Shown: in pieces, positions 29,302-39,471 of the stretch
Layout of the letters: each line of letters begins with the position of its first letter
Numbering within the stretch: position 1 is the first letter of the stretch
Assembly (NCBI GenBank): GCA_003427395.1
Contig: BFEA01000224.1
Location: 737,385 to 778,518 of the forward strand
Source of the DNA: Chara braunii
Taxonomy: Eukaryota; Streptophyta; Charophyceae; Charales; Characeae
Direction: 5' to 3'
DNA: 41,134 bases
Notes under the pieces: generated by a model
Told to the model about the DNA's origin: nothing
The model's input: the letters and a program-made list of their open reading frames with translations, nothing else
Database searches by the model: none
Translations under genes and position numbers: made by a program

Positions 29302-31828
29302 TCACAAATTACAAATAAATAAGAACACACATATACATATATAGATATATATGTATATAAAATATACACATTTATAAAATACATACACATAAAATAGAAG
29401 GATGTTACACCCCCCAAAAAAATACATAACCTTAAAAAAAAGTCAGACGGCCAGCCCTCACCCTCAAACAAAGCACTAAAAACGAATACACCCCAATCCC
29501 ACCCCTTCAGCTGACGACCGCAATGCAAGACACTACCTTTCTCGCCACTCAAGCAAGTATCCCCACCGCCCCACCCGAGAAGATATCTCACATTCTAGAA
29601 TACAAACACGTCACACCTACGCAAACGCACTAAGAGCAGAACATGACAAAAAGACCCCCGTCGCAATACAGAGCCTCTAGAAAACGACGAGCGAAAATAA
29701 GTCCAAGAAAACGTGAAACTTACAAAAAAGACACAAGCTAAAGGACACTGACTAAAAACAAAGCACCACATAAAAACACAAAATCGCCAGCTTCCCCAAA
29801 AGAAAATAATTAGACTACCCAGAAACACTGAAGTCGTTGCTCCAAAAAAAAAAAACCCGATTAACATGTTATCTCCCTAGAAAATACAAAAATTAAAAGA
29901 AAGCCCAGATGGTCAACCTTCACGCCCGAAAAAAAAAAAACGAATACCCCCAACCCCACCCCTTCACCTGACGACCGCAACAACACTACCTTTCTAGCAC
30001 CCAGGTAAGCATCCCTACCCCTACCCCCCTACCTAAAAAAAACCCCTAAAAAAAAAAACAACCCAAACAAATAGCTCACAACCTAGAACACAAACTCTAC
30101 ACGTCACACCAATGTGACAAGTAAAACCCCATCGCAACGCCAAGCTCATAGAAAAAGACAAGAGAAAATAACTCCAAGAAAACGTGAAATGAACAAAAAA
30201 AGACACTGACTAAAAACAAAAGCACCACATAAGTACAAAACGCGTCGGCTGCCCTGAAAGTAAATTTGAAATGACTCAGCAACATTCGAGCCGTAACTTT
30301 GAGAACCCCCGGAAAGAAACAAACCCCCTCTCCCCCTTCAGATACACATTCCAAAAAAATACCCTTGCTCGCCAAAATCAAATAACCCTCTCGCTTCCAA
30401 AAAAAGAAGAACCCCATACGCAAAAAACAAGACAGAAAAAAATCAAATACACATATAAGACACAAAACGAAAAAACACGATTGAAAAAAAAGAAACAGAT
30501 AGTTCCAAAAAAGATGAAAGCGACTGTAAAAAAACGCTTACAAATCCCGCCCACAGAACTAAGAATCGACAAAAGCACAAACACACAAAGCACGGTCAGC
30601 CTACCAAAATAAACACATATAATACAAACAAAAGAAAACCCCGAAAAAAATCCCCAAACTAAAAAAAAAACGATACGAACAAAAAACACAATTTTTAACA
30701 TACAACTATACAACCGACCCTACAAACTCCGAGTCGCGAGTATACGGAAGCAAGTAGACCCTGAAACTAGACCAAAAAATTCCCGCCAGATGTACGGACA
30801 TCCGCGCTGCTATCTGACACATAACTCAATCTCCCTCACACTGACGACGGTGGCATGGCTGTAAGAACAACAAATAAAACTTCACTAACACATCACCCCA
30901 CACAACTTGAGAACAGCGAGAGGCGATCGCTATCCTCAGGACCTTGCTACAACTACAACATAAGCAAAACGACGCTCTTGCCTCTGCCCCCGAGTGTCCG
31001 ACCACGAGCACACAGTGTGACTTGTGGAACAGTGACAGCTCCGGGCTCGACTCTAATTCCACCGCTGCGACGCACTCCTGAACCTCCAAGCGATGGCGTC
31101 ATCCACAAATTAGCAGATCACTGATGCCGAGATCAATGCGCACATGGAAAGTTGAAACTGACCCCATATACCTACGAAATATTATACCGGCCATTAATAT
31201 AAACCATACTATATATATACATATATATATATATAATGTTTGTCTCCCCACCTCTGCTACAATAGTTCTATGGTGTGTGCAAGCCTCCCCTAGCGATTGG
31301 GCTAGTTGAAAAGCATCCACCTGCCTCCATAAGCTGGAAAAATTCTTCTTCCCCCCGTCTACCTCTTGCTCATGCTCTCAACCTTGCTCTCCTAAACCCT
31401 CTGATGAGTTGTCCATGGCGCGGACGGCGAAAAGCGCTTCAGGGATGCGCCACCCTCCTTCTCAGTCCAAGGAAATTGGTCCCGACAAAGAAGGTTCTGT
31501 TTCTCTTTCTTTTTCGCTTCCTTCTCCTCTTCTTGCTCTCTCCTCCTCCCACTCTCCCTTTCCCGTCTTCCTTCCCTTTTCCCCCCATCCCCACACCCAT
31601 CACCCCATCACCCCTCTTCCATATCATGTGGCTAAAGGTGAGTAAAAGTCTCAACACGCGATGTAATGCAATTGTGCTGACAGTTATTGTTGTGCTGTAG
31701 TGTATATGGGTGACCCAATCGACACGAGGATGAATGCAGAAATTGCCAGTACTTATGGCAATGATGGTGGGTGGCTGTTCGTGGCATATCCAAGTTGTGC
31801 AATTGCATTGCAATTCAACTTTGACACA
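29226..31828 (+). repeat. Right long direct repeat (LTR-like), about 2.6 kb
   Basis: This copy corresponds to 19621-21868, beginning with a (CA)n run and TATACACTCACAAATTAC and ending in GCAATTCAACTTTGAC. It is longer because a segment of about 450 bp is internally duplicated: 29440-29880 resembles 29895-30270, as shown by TGACGACCGCAA at 29510 and 29968 and AACTCCAAGAAAACG-type words at 29700 and 30170. It lacks the 170-bp TA-rich insert found in the left copy. It follows the reverse transcriptase stop by about 110 bp, as expected for a 3' terminal repeat. Confidence 0.8.
31404..31637 (+). other. Exon-like segment with splice donor in the right direct repeat
   Basis: Counterpart of 21445-21678, with ATGs at 31404 and 31415, the same two open frames, and CTAAAG|GTGAGT with GT at 31638-31639. 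Both frames and the donor are kept although the copies differ at about one base in 15-20. Confidence 0.35.
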
Positions 31829-32379
31829 CACACACACACACTCACACACACACACACACACACACAAACGATCAATTCAATGAATTGAATCGATTGATCG
31901 AACTGATTTGAATGGCTCAATCAGTAGGTTTGTTCGATTGATTGAATCGATCTTTGTGTGTGTGTGTGTTCATATCGATTCAATCGATCCATCAAACTCA
32001 TTAATTGAACTGATTTGAATCGGTTCAATCAATGGATTCAATTCGATTGATTGACCGAATCTATGGACTGTGTGTGTGTGTGTGTGTGTCTTTGTGTACG
32101 TGTGTGTGTAAGAGGGGGGGGGGGGTCACATGTATGTGTGTGTGTGTGTGCGCGCCTAGTCGTGTTTTTTTTAGTGTACACCGAAATAAGGGTGGGTGGG
32201 TGGGGGGGTGGTTGATCCTTTTTTTTTTTTCTCTTTTTGTGAATGCCACGTGCCCCTAGGTGGTGTATGACGCGCACATGCTGGCAAGGGGCGTGGCGCA
32301 TTTGAACCCGCGGAGGGGGGGATTGCATGCGCGCATTTGAACGAGCACGGACGTTCAATGCGTTCAGACAGTAACATAG
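31829..32379 (+). repeat. Right terminal region: GATTGAATCGATT palindromes, TG tracts, G-tracts
   Basis: 31866-32062 is built from variants of GATTGAATCGATT, CAATTCAATGAATTGAATCG and GAACTGATTTGAAT, a dense cluster of short palindromes. Then come (TG)n runs (31955-31970, 32069-32088, 32136-32150), a G11 run (32113-32124), a G4-capable tract (32190-32211) and a T13 run. The last 50 bp carry TTGAACG / CGTTCAATGCGTTCA words that resemble the left end inverted. No gene is present. Confidence 0.6.
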
Positions 32380-34278
32380 CGCCCTACCCACAACGCTAAT
32401 GTTCGCCGACGACCTCACTATCCTCAGTCGTACTAGCAACTACTCAGACTGACATCGGAAATAAAAGTCAATTGGGGCAAAACCGAAGGATGGTGGCTAC
32501 CAGACGGGACCCCACCCCAACCGGCCGATATAGACACACCCATGTCATGGTCTACAGGAGATCAGGCACTGAGATTCCTTGGTATCATGGTAAACAAGGG
32601 CGGAGTGTGGCCGGGCATGGGCCAAAACCTAGTTGTCTGGGCAATCACTCGCATAACCCCGTGCAAAAATGCCCAGGCCTCGTTAATCGGTAGAGCACTA
32701 CTAACTACACTGCAATCTTCTCCACACTCTGGTACGTAGCATCCATCTGGTCCCCACCCCCGACGATTACCTCAAAACGTTAAAAAGAGAGGGCCAGATG
32801 CTACTTATGGACTAGAGGCCCCAACACGACCACATGTATCAACAAGGTAGCCTGAAACCACATCATCAGGAAACCGCAGGCGGGGGGGCTGGGGCTTATT
32901 GATCCCAAACAGGAGTCCATAGCACTACAGATGAAATGGATTATCAAAATCATAATAAGACAATTCATTCCATGGACCCAAATGGCTTTGGACAGCATAA
33001 GAAATCTAGCACCTATCAACTCCCCTCCAAACATGAGAGATCTCTTTTGGATAATGGCGAAGGACTGGACTATCAAATCAGGCACACAGAGCAGAAGAAA
33101 CCCAACAGATCGTATTATGAGCCCTACTCCAACAGCAAATCCATACTGGAAGCCAACCCTCAAAGCCTGGCGAAGAATGATACCAAGTAAACACGGTGCA
33201 CCAGAAAACAAAGAAGAGGTTATGAGACAACCTCTGTTCTGCAATTCCTGGATAGTAGACCCAAGTGGATCACCCTGGACCTTACGCACAAAAGGCAGGA
33301 GATAGCGATCCTGGGTGGAAAAAGGGGTGTGGCAGGTGAAATACATTTGGTCAGAAGATCTAAGACAATGGTTAACCGAACAGGAGCTCCGAAATGAATT
33401 AAAAGGTTGTCATGCCCTCACAGAAAATCTAACACAGATTAAGAGCATCTCAACACATTGGCTGTTCCTCTTGAGGGAAGACTTCTCGTGGAAATCCGAA
33501 GACTGGGGCATCTCATTTCCCAAACCCAGCCTCACAGAGCTTACCGATTTGTTTGTCGAACCAATGCACCCAACTACCTCTCCAAACTTTTCTCCTACCC
33601 GATTACTAATCACAACCTACAAGAGTTGGAAGTTATGAACAAAGAACGGTTACCCAGTGTCATATGCTAGAAATTCAATCCTTCTGACTAAGGAAAGTGA
33701 GGGTCACAAAATCCAAACCCTGGATAATCTTCAACCTGATCTCTGCATTTCAGACCTCAAATTCGACCGGAATAAGTGGATCTGGAAAAGAGGAAAATCT
33801 AGGAGAACGACAACGATATTCGAATACGATGTAAAATTTGGCTATGACTTCGGATTACAAACTACAGACCCGCATCCTAGACTGGAAGAAAAATGGAGGG
33901 AGATCCTGAACCTATAACCTAGTACTGACCCCGTTTCCATCCCCTGGACGATCAGGCCGGTCAGGATCCGAAGCATGTAGTGGCTCGTAGCTCACGCATC
34001 CCTGCCCGCCAACCAATAGCTCCACAAGAGGAGGAAACATACAGATCCCGACAGCTTCGAAGTAGGTGTTCTGTGCACAGACAAAGCCCAGAAGACATAC
34101 CCCACTGCCTCTTGTACTGCACTGAAGCAGCTTGGATATGGAACATAGTTCGTGTCCTATGGAATAGTACTAACAATCTCAAAGGCAGCAAGGAAATCTG
34201 GTTTCACCTTCTCAGGAAGCTGGCTCCGTGGGTGATCTGGAAAAGGTGTACCAAGACTACCGAGAGAACTGAGGTGGC
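32380..34278 (+). pseudogene. LINE-A ORF2, 3' part: RT catalytic box to C-terminal zinc-finger region
   Basis: It starts with LPTTLMFADDLTILSRT (FADD at 32402-32413), the reverse transcriptase catalytic box missing from the left half. It continues with LRFLGIMVNKGG (32570), EEVMRQPLFCNSWIVDP (about 33215-33265), which matches EEVARQPLFGNRWVVDS of LINE-B, then KWIWKRGKSRRTTT (33775) and PEDIPHCLLYCTEAAWIW (34090-34143). The last of these is the zf-RVT-like Cys/His segment seen as PETIEHVFLQCPGALWLW in LINE-B. Several frame changes and stops occur. The peptide is cut at EEMWA, where the poly-T of LINE-B starts. Confidence 0.85.
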
Positions 34279-34294
34279 AAGGGAAGAAATGTGG

Positions 34295-34329
<35 letters not shown>

Positions 34330-34875
34330 CAACTGTCCCTCCAGTGCTAGTGATGCTGATACGAGCAGACACCGCTAGCACCTGGGGATGGCTCCATCTA
34401 TTGGTGGGGAGCGTCACCTGCTGGAAAACGGGTCCAGCGTCCCTTTGGGTATGATACAATTGGAGAACATCAGAACATATCAGAGAAACCCCAGGAGGAA
34501 CCTGCTTGCATTGATTACCCTGGAGACCAGGGGATTGACGGAGCAGGGGGGGGGGAGGGGAATTTCTACTGCTACCTACTGACTCCCTCCTCCCTCTTTT
34601 TTGTTTTGGAAGTGGTGCCAATGAGCTGGAGACATATCTGTGTATATCTGTTCCAATGTCCGCCTGTCAGCGGTGATTATAGTGAAGCCCGAAAATTGAC
34701 TTAGCAAGACAAATTTTTAACCTTGAGGACTCTTCACCTGCTGCTGGGCGCCTGACTAGATTGGCTACCTGTCCTCATTTCTCCCTTCTATTGCAGCAAG
34801 AGCTGGTACCTGACCCTCTCCCTTCCCATCTTTGTACCACCAGTCAAGCGTCCAGTCCGTACCACTGCATTCCTA
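34279..34875 (-). other. LINE-B 3' UTR and poly(A) tail
   Basis: On the minus strand the ORF2 stop is followed by about 545 bp without coding, ending in ...GGAGGGACAGTTG and a poly(A) run of about 50 nt (34279-34329, T on the plus strand). A G11 stretch sits at 34891-34902, just inside the ORF end. Confidence 0.75.
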
Positions 34876-37800
34876 CTAAGCAGCTTGAAAGGGGGGGGGG
34901 GGAGTCATGAAAATTTTCGGGGGTTTCAGTGGGATAGTGGTGTCAATGTCAGTCCAGTCGTGGAAAATCAGTTGGTAATCCCTTTGTATATCCATCCTCT
35001 CTTGGCCTTCTACTTCTTCCCGTTTGGCCCCCTTCCATTCCACTTGCCCTATCTTCCCACCGGTAATCCCCCCCAACCAGCTTGAAGAGAACGGTTGGAT
35101 TCTTTGCTCAATGTCTTTAATTGTGTTTAGAGGGCGAAATTGTGCTCTGACATGTTCCCATTTTGCCGTTATTTCCAGTTGGATTTGTTGTTGCACACTC
35201 TCTGTAATTTCAGGTCCTTCTANTCTTGCTCCTTCCATCTCGTATGTGCAGCGTCTTCGCCACAATGCCCACAGGACCGCCCTGCGTCCCAACTTAAACA
35301 AATTGGTGGTAAATTCGTCTGGGGGGTCGGCCTGCCGCCCGGTCTCAGCTTCACATAGGAGGGCCCTCCAGTCCCAGGGCCACGTCATTTTTGTCTGAAG
35401 TTGGTCCCCGATTCTGTTCCACCATCTCCACAGCCAGAGGGCGCCCGGACATTGTAGGAATACGTGCTCAATTGTCTCTGGCCGTTGCCTGGATGGGAAT
35501 GCATTTGTGCACAGCTTGTACCAGGGTAGGGCTAACCCTTTCTGTTCTAGAGATGTTCTGTCTATGATCCAGTTGTTAGTTGGCAGGCAACGATGTTCAA
35601 TCTGCCATTGGAGCGAGGCGAACTTGGCGGGTTTCATTTTGGGCGAGTTAAACCATTTGATGGGCCTTAGCTCCTCTTTGCTAATGTTCAACTGGTTTCT
35701 CCATCGCTCCTCGACTTGATCCCGGAGGGTGATCTTTGGCCTGAGAAGTTTGTAGGTAGATTTAACTGTCATACTATACAGGGTCCTGGTGTGGCTCTTG
35801 CCCTTTCCTGTACGTGTTATCCATTTCCATTCTATCGGGTCCAGAGGCAAATGGTGGATTGGTGTGGAGGGGAGGAAGGCTATCCATCGCTCCCCTTTCT
35901 TTCAAGTTAAGACTCTGATTCTGAAAATTTCATCTTTTTGGTACATCCCCGTCTCCTTTGGGTTGCTCCTTTCTATGACATTACCTCTTCCTATTTGAAA
36001 AAGGCTTACCACCACTGTTCCATCGGGATAACAGCATACCACGTTCCCTACCTTTCCTTGTAGATCCCGGAACGCTACCCAATCTGTTTGCTGCAGTGAC
36101 GAGCCTTTGCGCAGAAGCCGCCACTATTACATTGGGATTTTTTCTACGATCTCGTCCAAAGCTTCTTGGGGCCGGTGACAGTATCGTAATCGCTCCCTTA
36201 GCTGGTCTGGACTGATCCAATCGTTTTTGGTTGTGTCCCATATGTCTTTTATCCTTGTCATTCCTCTTGTGACCAAGCCTCGCCAGGGGGAGACCATACA
36301 GTGAAGGGTCTGGCCTCTTGAATCCACCACCCATCTATTACCGAATAACGGTTGACGTGCCACTTCTTCCCATCTATCTGGTGGGCATTTGTCTGGGAGG
36401 GGGAGGCTTCTCCATGTTATCAGGAGGTTGGGCCAGAAGGGGTCCTTTCGCAGATCAGACCTTGCTGCTTGTCTTGGGGACTCAAGCCGCGGTCCTTTGG
36501 CCGCACTTTTGCTCTTGGGATTGGCAATTCTCTGTTCTCTAGCCACATCAGGGGGTCCTTGACGTTCGATGTCTGTGGGGCCAGACGAGCCATTTGTTCT
36601 AGGGCCAAGCTTTTCCATGGGATCTCCGGGTCGAAAAGCAGGCGTTTGAGCCATTGAATTGCTAGCGCTTTTGTTTGGAGCAAGGGGTCGATGATGCCCA
36701 GGCCTCCTCTTGTTTTGGGCTGAGTGATGGAGTGCCACGCCACCCGACTGATCACGTTCTGTTTGTAGTGGTCACCTCTCCATAGGAAGGCAGTTATCTG
36801 CCGTTTCAGGGGCCGTAAGTCCTTCTTTTCCAGTGCCCAAATTGCCGATTTATACCACGATGTGGCCAACACCACGTTATTGATTATCAGGGAGCGCCCG
36901 AACAGGGAAGTGTGTTTGTCCTTCCAAAGCGTCATTTTTCCCAAGGGTGGGCCCGTAATCCATTCATTATTGGAAGGTGGTCGGCCTTCTGCTGAGATTG
37001 AGATCCCCAGCACTCTGATGGGCGCTTCCTTCGGAAGCTAGTTGAGTCTGGGTTGTTCTGGCGGCCTCACCCCTTGGTGGTGTATCCACCATCGTTGCGT
37101 TTTGTTTCCCCGGTTAATTTTCATGTCTGAATATTGCGAGAAGCGGTCCACTATGTTTTGTACTTCTTCCATTGATGCTGTTGATGCATCCACCATTAGA
37201 GTTAGGTCGTCAACGAAGAGTGAGCATACCGGGATGGCCTCCTGGGGGAGTGCTGAGATTTGGATCCTTTTAATATCCTTGTGTGTTCTCAGATTGGCTG
37301 CAAGCGCTTCCATAATGATGACGAAAAGTTACGGGGCTATTGGGTCACCCTGCCTGACTGATCTCTGTAGGGTTATGGGTGCGGCCAGGTTGTCGTTCAC
37401 CATAACTCTGGTGGCTGCGTTGGCGTGAAGGATTGTTATCCATCTCTTGAAGGAAGGCCCGAAGTTGAGTTTTGCCAGACACATATCTAAGAAGCGCCAA
37501 TATACATGATCATAGGCCTTTTCGAAGTCAATGAAAATGATTGCTGCATTGCTTTTAGACTGCCTTGTTAGCTTCATCATCTCATTGACCAGGAGGACGT
37601 TGTCTTGGATGTTTATGCCTTGGATGAAACCGGTTTTTGGTCGGGGTGTATGATGTCGGCCATGACTGGGGTTAGTCGATTTGCAAGTGCCTTGGCCATC
37701 ATTTTGTAGACCACCGTTAGCAGGGTAATGGGCCTATAGTAACGTATGTTTGTACTTGCCCCTTTTTTATAGAGTAGTTTCAGCACCCCTTGCCCCACCA

Positions 37801-39380
37801 GTTCCCCTGTTTGACCTGTGTTCCATACCGCATTGTAGTAGTCCATCAGATCCCGTGATATACTAGCCCACATGGCCTCCCAAAATTCTTTTGGCAGGCC
37901 ATCAATACCCGGATTTTTTTCCTCTTCCATTTGCATCAGCGCCACCCATATTTCCTCCTTGGATAATGGTTGATCTAGAGTGTCTCTTTGTTGATCTGAA
38001 AGTTTCTTATCAAGCGGCGCTTCAATCTCCTCTCTTCTCTGCTGGCCACATTCCGAGGTAAAGAGTTGTTGGTAGAAATCTCTTGCAATTTTCGTACAGG
38101 CGGCAGTGGAAGTGAAAAGGGGTCCTTTTGTTTTGGTTTGAGTCTTCCAGGGCTTCAATTACTGTTCTCCTTGTTTTAGCCCTGGCCATTGCGAAAAATC
38201 GTGCGTCCATTGCCCCTTCCGTATTGTGTTTGGCTAGTTTGCCTCTGATCCTGGCTCCCTGCCATCTATGTTCCATATAGCCTGAGAGTTGGGATTCGGG
38301 GGTTTGGATCGTCCAGGCTAATTCAGCCTGTTGGTCTGGACTCTGTATTTCGTCCTCCTGTTGCTGTAGTGTTTGTAGTTGGTGTTGCAGATTCGTTTCT
38401 TCCATGTGGCGTCGCGCTGCAATCAGCTTTGAGTACTCATTGCACTTGCGGCCTAGAAAAGCTAGACTGTTGTTAAACCATAGGACATCATCATTGATGT
38501 GGTCCCTTTGGTTCTGCCAAAAGGACCACACTTCCTTTAGGTAGGCTCTGAACCGATCGATGGTAAGGAGGGATGTATTGAGTTTGTAGAACCCTCTGCC
38601 CTGGTCCGGTTTCTTTCTGAATGAGAAGATGACCATGCACATTGCATGGTCCAGCCCTGGGTAGGGGCTACGAGGGAAGATTTCCGCTAACCGAAGGGCT
38701 CCCTGTAATTCTTCTGAGATTAGGATTAAGTGTATACGAGATTTCGTGGCACTTTCAGTGCCATTTTTGCGGAAGCAGGTGAACTTTCGGTTGGTAGGGT
38801 GTTGCCTCCGAAATGTGTCAAACAGGTTCAAGGTTTGTGATAAGTCCATGATCATCCTCTCGTCCTTCTCTATGTAAATCGGGCATGGCGAAGGAATTTT
38901 CCACCTGTCCAACCAGCGGTCCGGAGCAGCATTGAAGTCACCCGCCAGGGTCGTGGGTATGCACACTGGCAATTTTCCCTTGAGGTCTTCGAAGAATTTT
39001 TGTCGTGTTGTCGGATCATTGAGGGCGTATATGTTTAGAATGCTGACCACTTCTGTTTCCAACATCGCGAGTAGGTAGACCCACCTCCCTTCTTCTTTGT
39101 CAGCTGCCCAGTTGAGCATTTCCACCTTCGTGTCCGGAGGAAGCCATATGGCTACCCCTCCGCTCCCTGGCCTCGGGGAGTGGGCTCTATAGGCCTGATG
39201 TGGCCAAATTTCCTTGTGTATGTGGTTGTGCTCAGGGCTATCTATGAGGTGGGTCTCTTGTAGGCACACGACATCTGGCCAGTTCCTCCCTTCTACCCCT
39301 TTCAATTGATCCAGAACCGCTTGTTTTTTTTAGTGCTTTGCTGAGACCAAGCCATTCACATTAATTGTGCGCAAGTCAAG
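34876..39380 (-). pseudogene. LINE-B ORF2: APE endonuclease and reverse transcriptase
   Basis: ORF2 opens at about 39365 with INVNGLVSAK. A stop and shift at an A8 run (plus-strand T8 near 39326) precede the long endonuclease frame 39305-38022: VVCLQETHLIDS, GGVAIWLP, ILNIYALN, LAGDFNAAPD and a C-terminal HLILISEELQGA. A shift near 38130 leads to the reverse transcriptase: GIDGLPKEFWEAMW, RYYRPITLLTVVYKMMAKAL, a second shift near 37632, IIFIDFEKAYDHVYW (motif A), RSVRQGDPIAP followed by a TAA in the conserved box, and SLFVDDLTLMVD (FVDD at 37217-37206). The rest (37013-34876) contains RRGGLGIIDPLL-like thumb sequence, EEVARQPLFGNRWVVDS and the Cys/His segment PETIEHVFLQCPGALWLW. Few lesions imply a relatively recent but inactive copy. 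Confidence 0.88.
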
Positions 39381-39471
39381 ATCCGCCTGACGTTTGTGTA
39401 GCAGTCAAAACTTTATCTTTCCCGTACAAGGCGTCTACCACATTCATTCTTATTTTCTGTTCCTTCTTGGT

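Larger units (their letters stand above)
19305..32379 (+). mobile_element. 13.1 kb reverse-transcriptase element with long direct repeats, unclassified
   Basis: The block splits LINE-A ORF2. It is bounded by a possible imperfect 10-bp target duplication (CGCCCCACCT at 19295-19304, CGCCCTACCC at 32380-32389). Both ends carry related inverted GAACGT...CGTTCAA motifs. Inside are two direct repeats of about 2.2 and 2.6 kb and an internal region of about 7.4 kb with a novel ORF (23971-25092), a disordered ORF region (25197-26347) and a reverse transcriptase (27015-29113). I find no integrase, tyrosine recombinase, aspartic protease, RNase H or GIY-YIG motif. LTR-like repeats without an integrase recall Penelope-like or DIRS-like organisation, but the match is incomplete. 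It may also be a composite of more than one insertion. Confidence 0.65.
14056..34278 (+). mobile_element. LINE-A: old non-LTR retrotransposon carrying a 13 kb insertion
   Basis: ORF1 region 14056-16943, ORF2 part 1 16928-19304 and ORF2 part 2 32380-34278 form one L1-like element (APE endonuclease, reverse transcriptase, C-terminal zinc-finger region). It is interrupted by 19305-32379 and cut at 34278 by the poly(A) end of LINE-B. The 5' boundary is not defined and may lie within 12850-14056. The final 3' piece should lie beyond the right window edge, on the far side of LINE-B. Confidence 0.8.

Noticed and set aside
29072-29344. Cys/Val- or His/Thr-repeat frames over CA/TG tracts (also near 19368-19834, 31439-31888 and 32032-32439)
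   Set aside because: Dinucleotide repeats read as alternating residues; no real gene.
34279-34620. Independent SINE at the poly-T tract
   Set aside because: The sequence runs continuously into LINE-B ORF2 on the minus strand, so it is the LINE 3' UTR and tail.
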